64,000 bases of DNA from Segetibacter sp. GTDB lineage: Bacteria; Bacteroidota; Bacteroidia; Chitinophagales; Chitinophagaceae. The stretch lies in assembly GCA_028288485.1 (NCBI GenBank), contig JAQBNO010000163.1, forward strand, positions 23,460 through 87,459, written 5' to 3'. Both the position numbers and the translations under genes were made by a program. Under the pieces are notes generated by a model that had not been told where the DNA came from, did not search any database, and saw only the letters and a program-made list of their open reading frames with translations. Of the stretch, positions 61,984 to 64,000 are shown in pieces (the stretch's first letter is position 1; every line of letters starts with the position of its first letter).

Positions 61984-63894
61984 ATGAAAACAAAATCTAC
62001 TATCGTTGTAATTGCCATTATCATTCTCAGTTTCACCCGTGCTTTTTCTCAAGCTCCTGCACAACAATGGGACGCCGACTTTGGTGGTACTGAAAATGAA
62101 CAGTTATTCGCCGGCCGGCAAACAAGCGACGGCGGCTACATTTTTGGCGGATATTCCGAGTCGGGCATCAGTGGCGATAAAACGCAGGAAAGCCGGGGCA
62201 GCTCAGATTACTGGATTGTAAAAACAGACGCCAATGGCATAAAGCAATGGGATGCCCGCTTTGGAGGAACCAGTGTAGATCAGTTAACGGCCCTTCAACA
62301 AACGGCTGACGGCGGATATATCCTGGGTGGAATTTCCTTTTCTGGCATCGGGGGCGATAAATCCGAGGCCAGCCGGGGCAACAGCGATTACTGGATCGTA
62401 AAGGTTGATGCCAACGGTATAAAGCAATGGGATGCACGCTTCGGTGGAACAAGCCAGGATGAATTACACTCCCTGCAACAAACTGCTGATGGTGGTTATA
62501 TTCTTGGCGGTGCTTCCCGGTCTGATAGTACCGGCGATGTGACACAAAGAACCAGGGGCGGAAAGGATTTCTGGATCGTAAAGACTGACGCCAATGGCGT
62601 GAAACAATGGGACGCCCGTTTTGGGGGAACTCAATTCGAGGAATTATTTTCGGTGCGTCAGGCTACCGATGGTGGTTATATATTGGGCGGGTATTCACTC
62701 TCGGAGCCCGGCGGTGATAAGACGCAGCCCAGTCGGGGACGATATGATTTTTGGGTTGTAAAAACGACTGCCATTGGTAGCAAGCAATGGGATGCCACCT
62801 TTGGAGGAAGCGATGACGACTGGCTTACTCAATTGCGGCAGACAACCGACGGCGGCTATATGCTGGGCGGTTGGTCCTGGTCTCCTAAAAGCGGCGATAA
62901 AAGCCAGCCCACCAAGGGCGACAATGATTACTGGATGGTAAAGATTGATGCCCAGGGCGACAAGGATTGGGATGCAGACCTGGGCGGAAGTAGTAATGAT
63001 TACCTGAATGCGATTGAGCAAACTACTGACGGTGGATACATATTGGGAGGGTACTCCAGTTCTCCTGTTGGCGGCGACAAGACAGAGAACACCGTGGGTG
63101 GAACTGATTACTGGATCGTGAAGACCAATGAAAAAGGTAAAAAGCAATGGGATGCCAACTTTGGCGGAAGTGAATTTGACTTCCTTTATGCACTGCAACA
63201 AACAACTGATGGTGGGTATATGTTGGCTGGTTATTCAGCTTCTAACGCCAGCGGTGATAAAACACAAGACAACAAGGGCCCCAATGATTATTGGGTTGTA
63301 AAGACCAGTGCAGATGGTGAGGCTTGTAACCAACCCACCAATCTTACGACCACTAACATTGGCGCCAAAGAGGCCACACTTAATTGGGATGAGGTGGCAG
63401 AAGCCGGGAAATACATTATAAGTTACAGGAAAGCAGGCACCTCCAGGTGGAGGACCGTTGACTCTAAAAACAACCGGGAACAATTGCACGGATTATCAGC
63501 AAATACCGAATACGAATGGCGGGTGAGATCTGTTTGTAACCGTAACAAGTCTGTTTTGTCGCGGTGGTCAGTAAAACAATCTTTTACTACTCGTGGTTGG
63601 CTCGTACAGGCTCCTCCAAAATCTATAGTTGTTCGGGAGAACTCGTTTGGAGAAGTGTTTCCCAATCCTGTTACACAGTTAGCGATCATGTCATTTTCCC
63701 TGAGTAAAGCCTCACCCGTAATGATTGATGTAATAGATATATATGGGAGGTCATTAAAAGTAATTGCCAATAAGGATTTTGCCGAAGGGATTCACCAGGT
63801 AAAATTCAGCCGCCAGGCACTGAATGCAGGCGTTTATTTCTTACGTGCAAAAACCAACCAAGGTGTAGTAACGAAGAAAATAGTAGTACAATAA
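61984..63894 (+). CDS. T9SS cargo protein with seven 60-residue repeats and a fibronectin-like domain
   Basis: A 636 aa secreted protein. Signal peptide about 1-23 (ending TRAFSQ). Residues 26-445 are seven exact-length 60 aa repeats with the frame QWDA.FGG, LQQT.DGGYILGG, GDK, and DYWIVK, likely beta-propeller blades. Residues about 446-540 form a fibronectin type III-like domain (ATLNWDEVAEAGKYIISYRK; EYEWRVRSVCNRNKS). Residues about 550-636 form a type A C-terminal sorting domain (GEVFPNPVTQLAIMSFSLSK; IDVIDIYGRSLKVI; GVYFLRAKTNQGVVTKKIVV) for secretion through the type IX system and surface attachment. Binding partner unknown. A terminator follows. Confidence 0.93.
   Translation: MKTKSTIVVIAIIILSFTRAFSQAPAQQWDADFGGTENEQLFAGRQTSDGGYIFGGYSESGISGDKTQESRGSSDYWIVKTDANGIKQWDARFGGTSVDQLTALQQTADGGYILGGISFSGIGGDKSEASRGNSDYWIVKVDANGIKQWDARFGGTSQDELHSLQQTADGGYILGGASRSDSTGDVTQRTRGGKDFWIVKTDANGVKQWDARFGGTQFEELFSVRQATDGGYILGGYSLSEPGGDKTQPSRGRYDFWVVKTTAIGSKQWDATFGGSDDDWLTQLRQTTDGGYMLGGWSWSPKSGDKSQPTKGDNDYWMVKIDAQGDKDWDADLGGSSNDYLNAIEQTTDGGYILGGYSSSPVGGDKTENTVGGTDYWIVKTNEKGKKQWDANFGGSEFDFLYALQQTTDGGYMLAGYSASNASGDKTQDNKGPNDYWVVKTSADGEACNQPTNLTTTNIGAKEATLNWDEVAEAGKYIISYRKAGTSRWRTVDSKNNREQLHGLSANTEYEWRVRSVCNRNKSVLSRWSVKQSFTTRGWLVQAPPKSIVVRENSFGEVFPNPVTQLAIMSFSLSKASPVMIDVIDIYGRSLKVIANKDFAEGIHQVKFSRQALNAGVYFLRAKTNQGVVTKKIVVQ
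62059..63318 (+). repeat. Seven tandem 180 bp coding repeats
   Basis: The seven units are each exactly 180 bp and encode the 60-residue repeats of the T9SS cargo protein. Units 2 and 3 are closest to each other; units 5-7 are more diverged. Confidence 0.9.
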
Positions 63895-63956
63895 TGGTTG
63901 ATGAGGAACCATAGTCTTTCATGTGGCAATGCAGTTTTTGGTTCTTTCCCATTATT

Positions 63957-63986
63957 TAAAAACCACTCTTTGGAGTGGTTTTTTTT
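63957..63986 (+). terminator. Terminator of the T9SS cargo gene
   Basis: AAAAACCACTC and GAGTGGTTTTT form a perfect 11 bp stem with a four-base loop, ending in a run of T, 63 bp after the stop. Confidence 0.88.
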
Positions 63987-64000
63987 ATGCTGCCTTTTTT

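Noticed and set aside
62059..63318. Regular 180 bp repeats considered as a CRISPR or satellite array
   Set aside because: They keep one reading frame and encode the repeats of a secreted protein.

Overview
The window looks like chromosomal DNA of a Bacteroidota bacterium, most likely a soil or plant-associated member of the Chitinophagaceae. Evidence: lipoproteins and periplasmic sugar hydrolases typical of the phylum, a protein with a C-terminal type IX secretion sorting domain, a TamL-type Omp85 lipoprotein, a match to the Bacteroidota promoter (TTTG - 19 bp - TAnnTTTG), almost no Shine-Dalgarno sequences, and many short dispersed intergenic repeats. I saw no tRNA, rRNA, CRISPR array, prophage or intact insertion sequence.

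Layout. (1) 1-13.8 kb: a leftward cluster for pectin side-chain / L-rhamnose use. It runs rhaT, the aldolase-dehydrogenase fusion, rhaM, rhaI and rhaB, then secreted GH106, GH28 and GH105 enzymes, then the start of a LutA-like lactate oxidation gene. A divergent GntR-family regulator sits at its head. The enzymes release rhamnose and unsaturated galacturonate units outside the cytoplasm; RhaT imports rhamnose; RhaM/I/B and the fusion enzyme turn it into dihydroxyacetone phosphate and L-lactate; LutA would pass lactate on to pyruvate. (2) 14.2-17.4 kb: a PQQ-type sugar dehydrogenase, a decayed M14 carboxypeptidase, and small stress-type proteins including CsbD. (3) 17.4-22.3 kb: a long repeat element, a SpoU rRNA/tRNA methyltransferase, TamL and TruB. 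(4) 22.3-30.2 kb: an accessory zone with gene fragments, an attC-like palindrome, an unknown secreted coiled-coil + repeat/barrel gene pair, a GNAT acetyltransferase, a small lipoprotein and a DUF1801 protein. (5) 30.3-32.8 kb: a manganese module (mntR and mntH with a UspA tail) with a visible palindromic operator. (6) 32.9-41.4 kb: a lipoprotein, a GlgP-like enzyme lacking the usual PLP lysine, a phosphoesterase, a ThuA-like lipoprotein and a PHP-domain protein. (7) 41.8-49.7 kb: a signalling cluster: lone receiver, GNAT acyltransferase of autoinducer-synthase-like topology coupled to an ICMT methyltransferase, 7TMR-DISM histidine kinase, receiver-kinase hybrid, and a PAS sensor that ends after its dimerisation helices. 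(8) 50.2-55.5 kb: sbcC and sbcD. (9) 56.4-63.9 kb: GH31, DUF1080, DUF6265 and DUF3500 proteins and a seven-repeat T9SS cargo protein.

The most unusual material is (a) the acyltransferase/methyltransferase/two-component cluster, a candidate small-molecule signalling module; (b) at least three families of intergenic repeats: a 20-28 bp repeat in more than a dozen copies, a ~450 bp element with hairpin ends in two inverted copies, and tandem palindromes at 47.8-48.0 kb; and (c) the accessory zone at 22-28 kb. All functional calls come from reading motifs by eye; no database search was possible.
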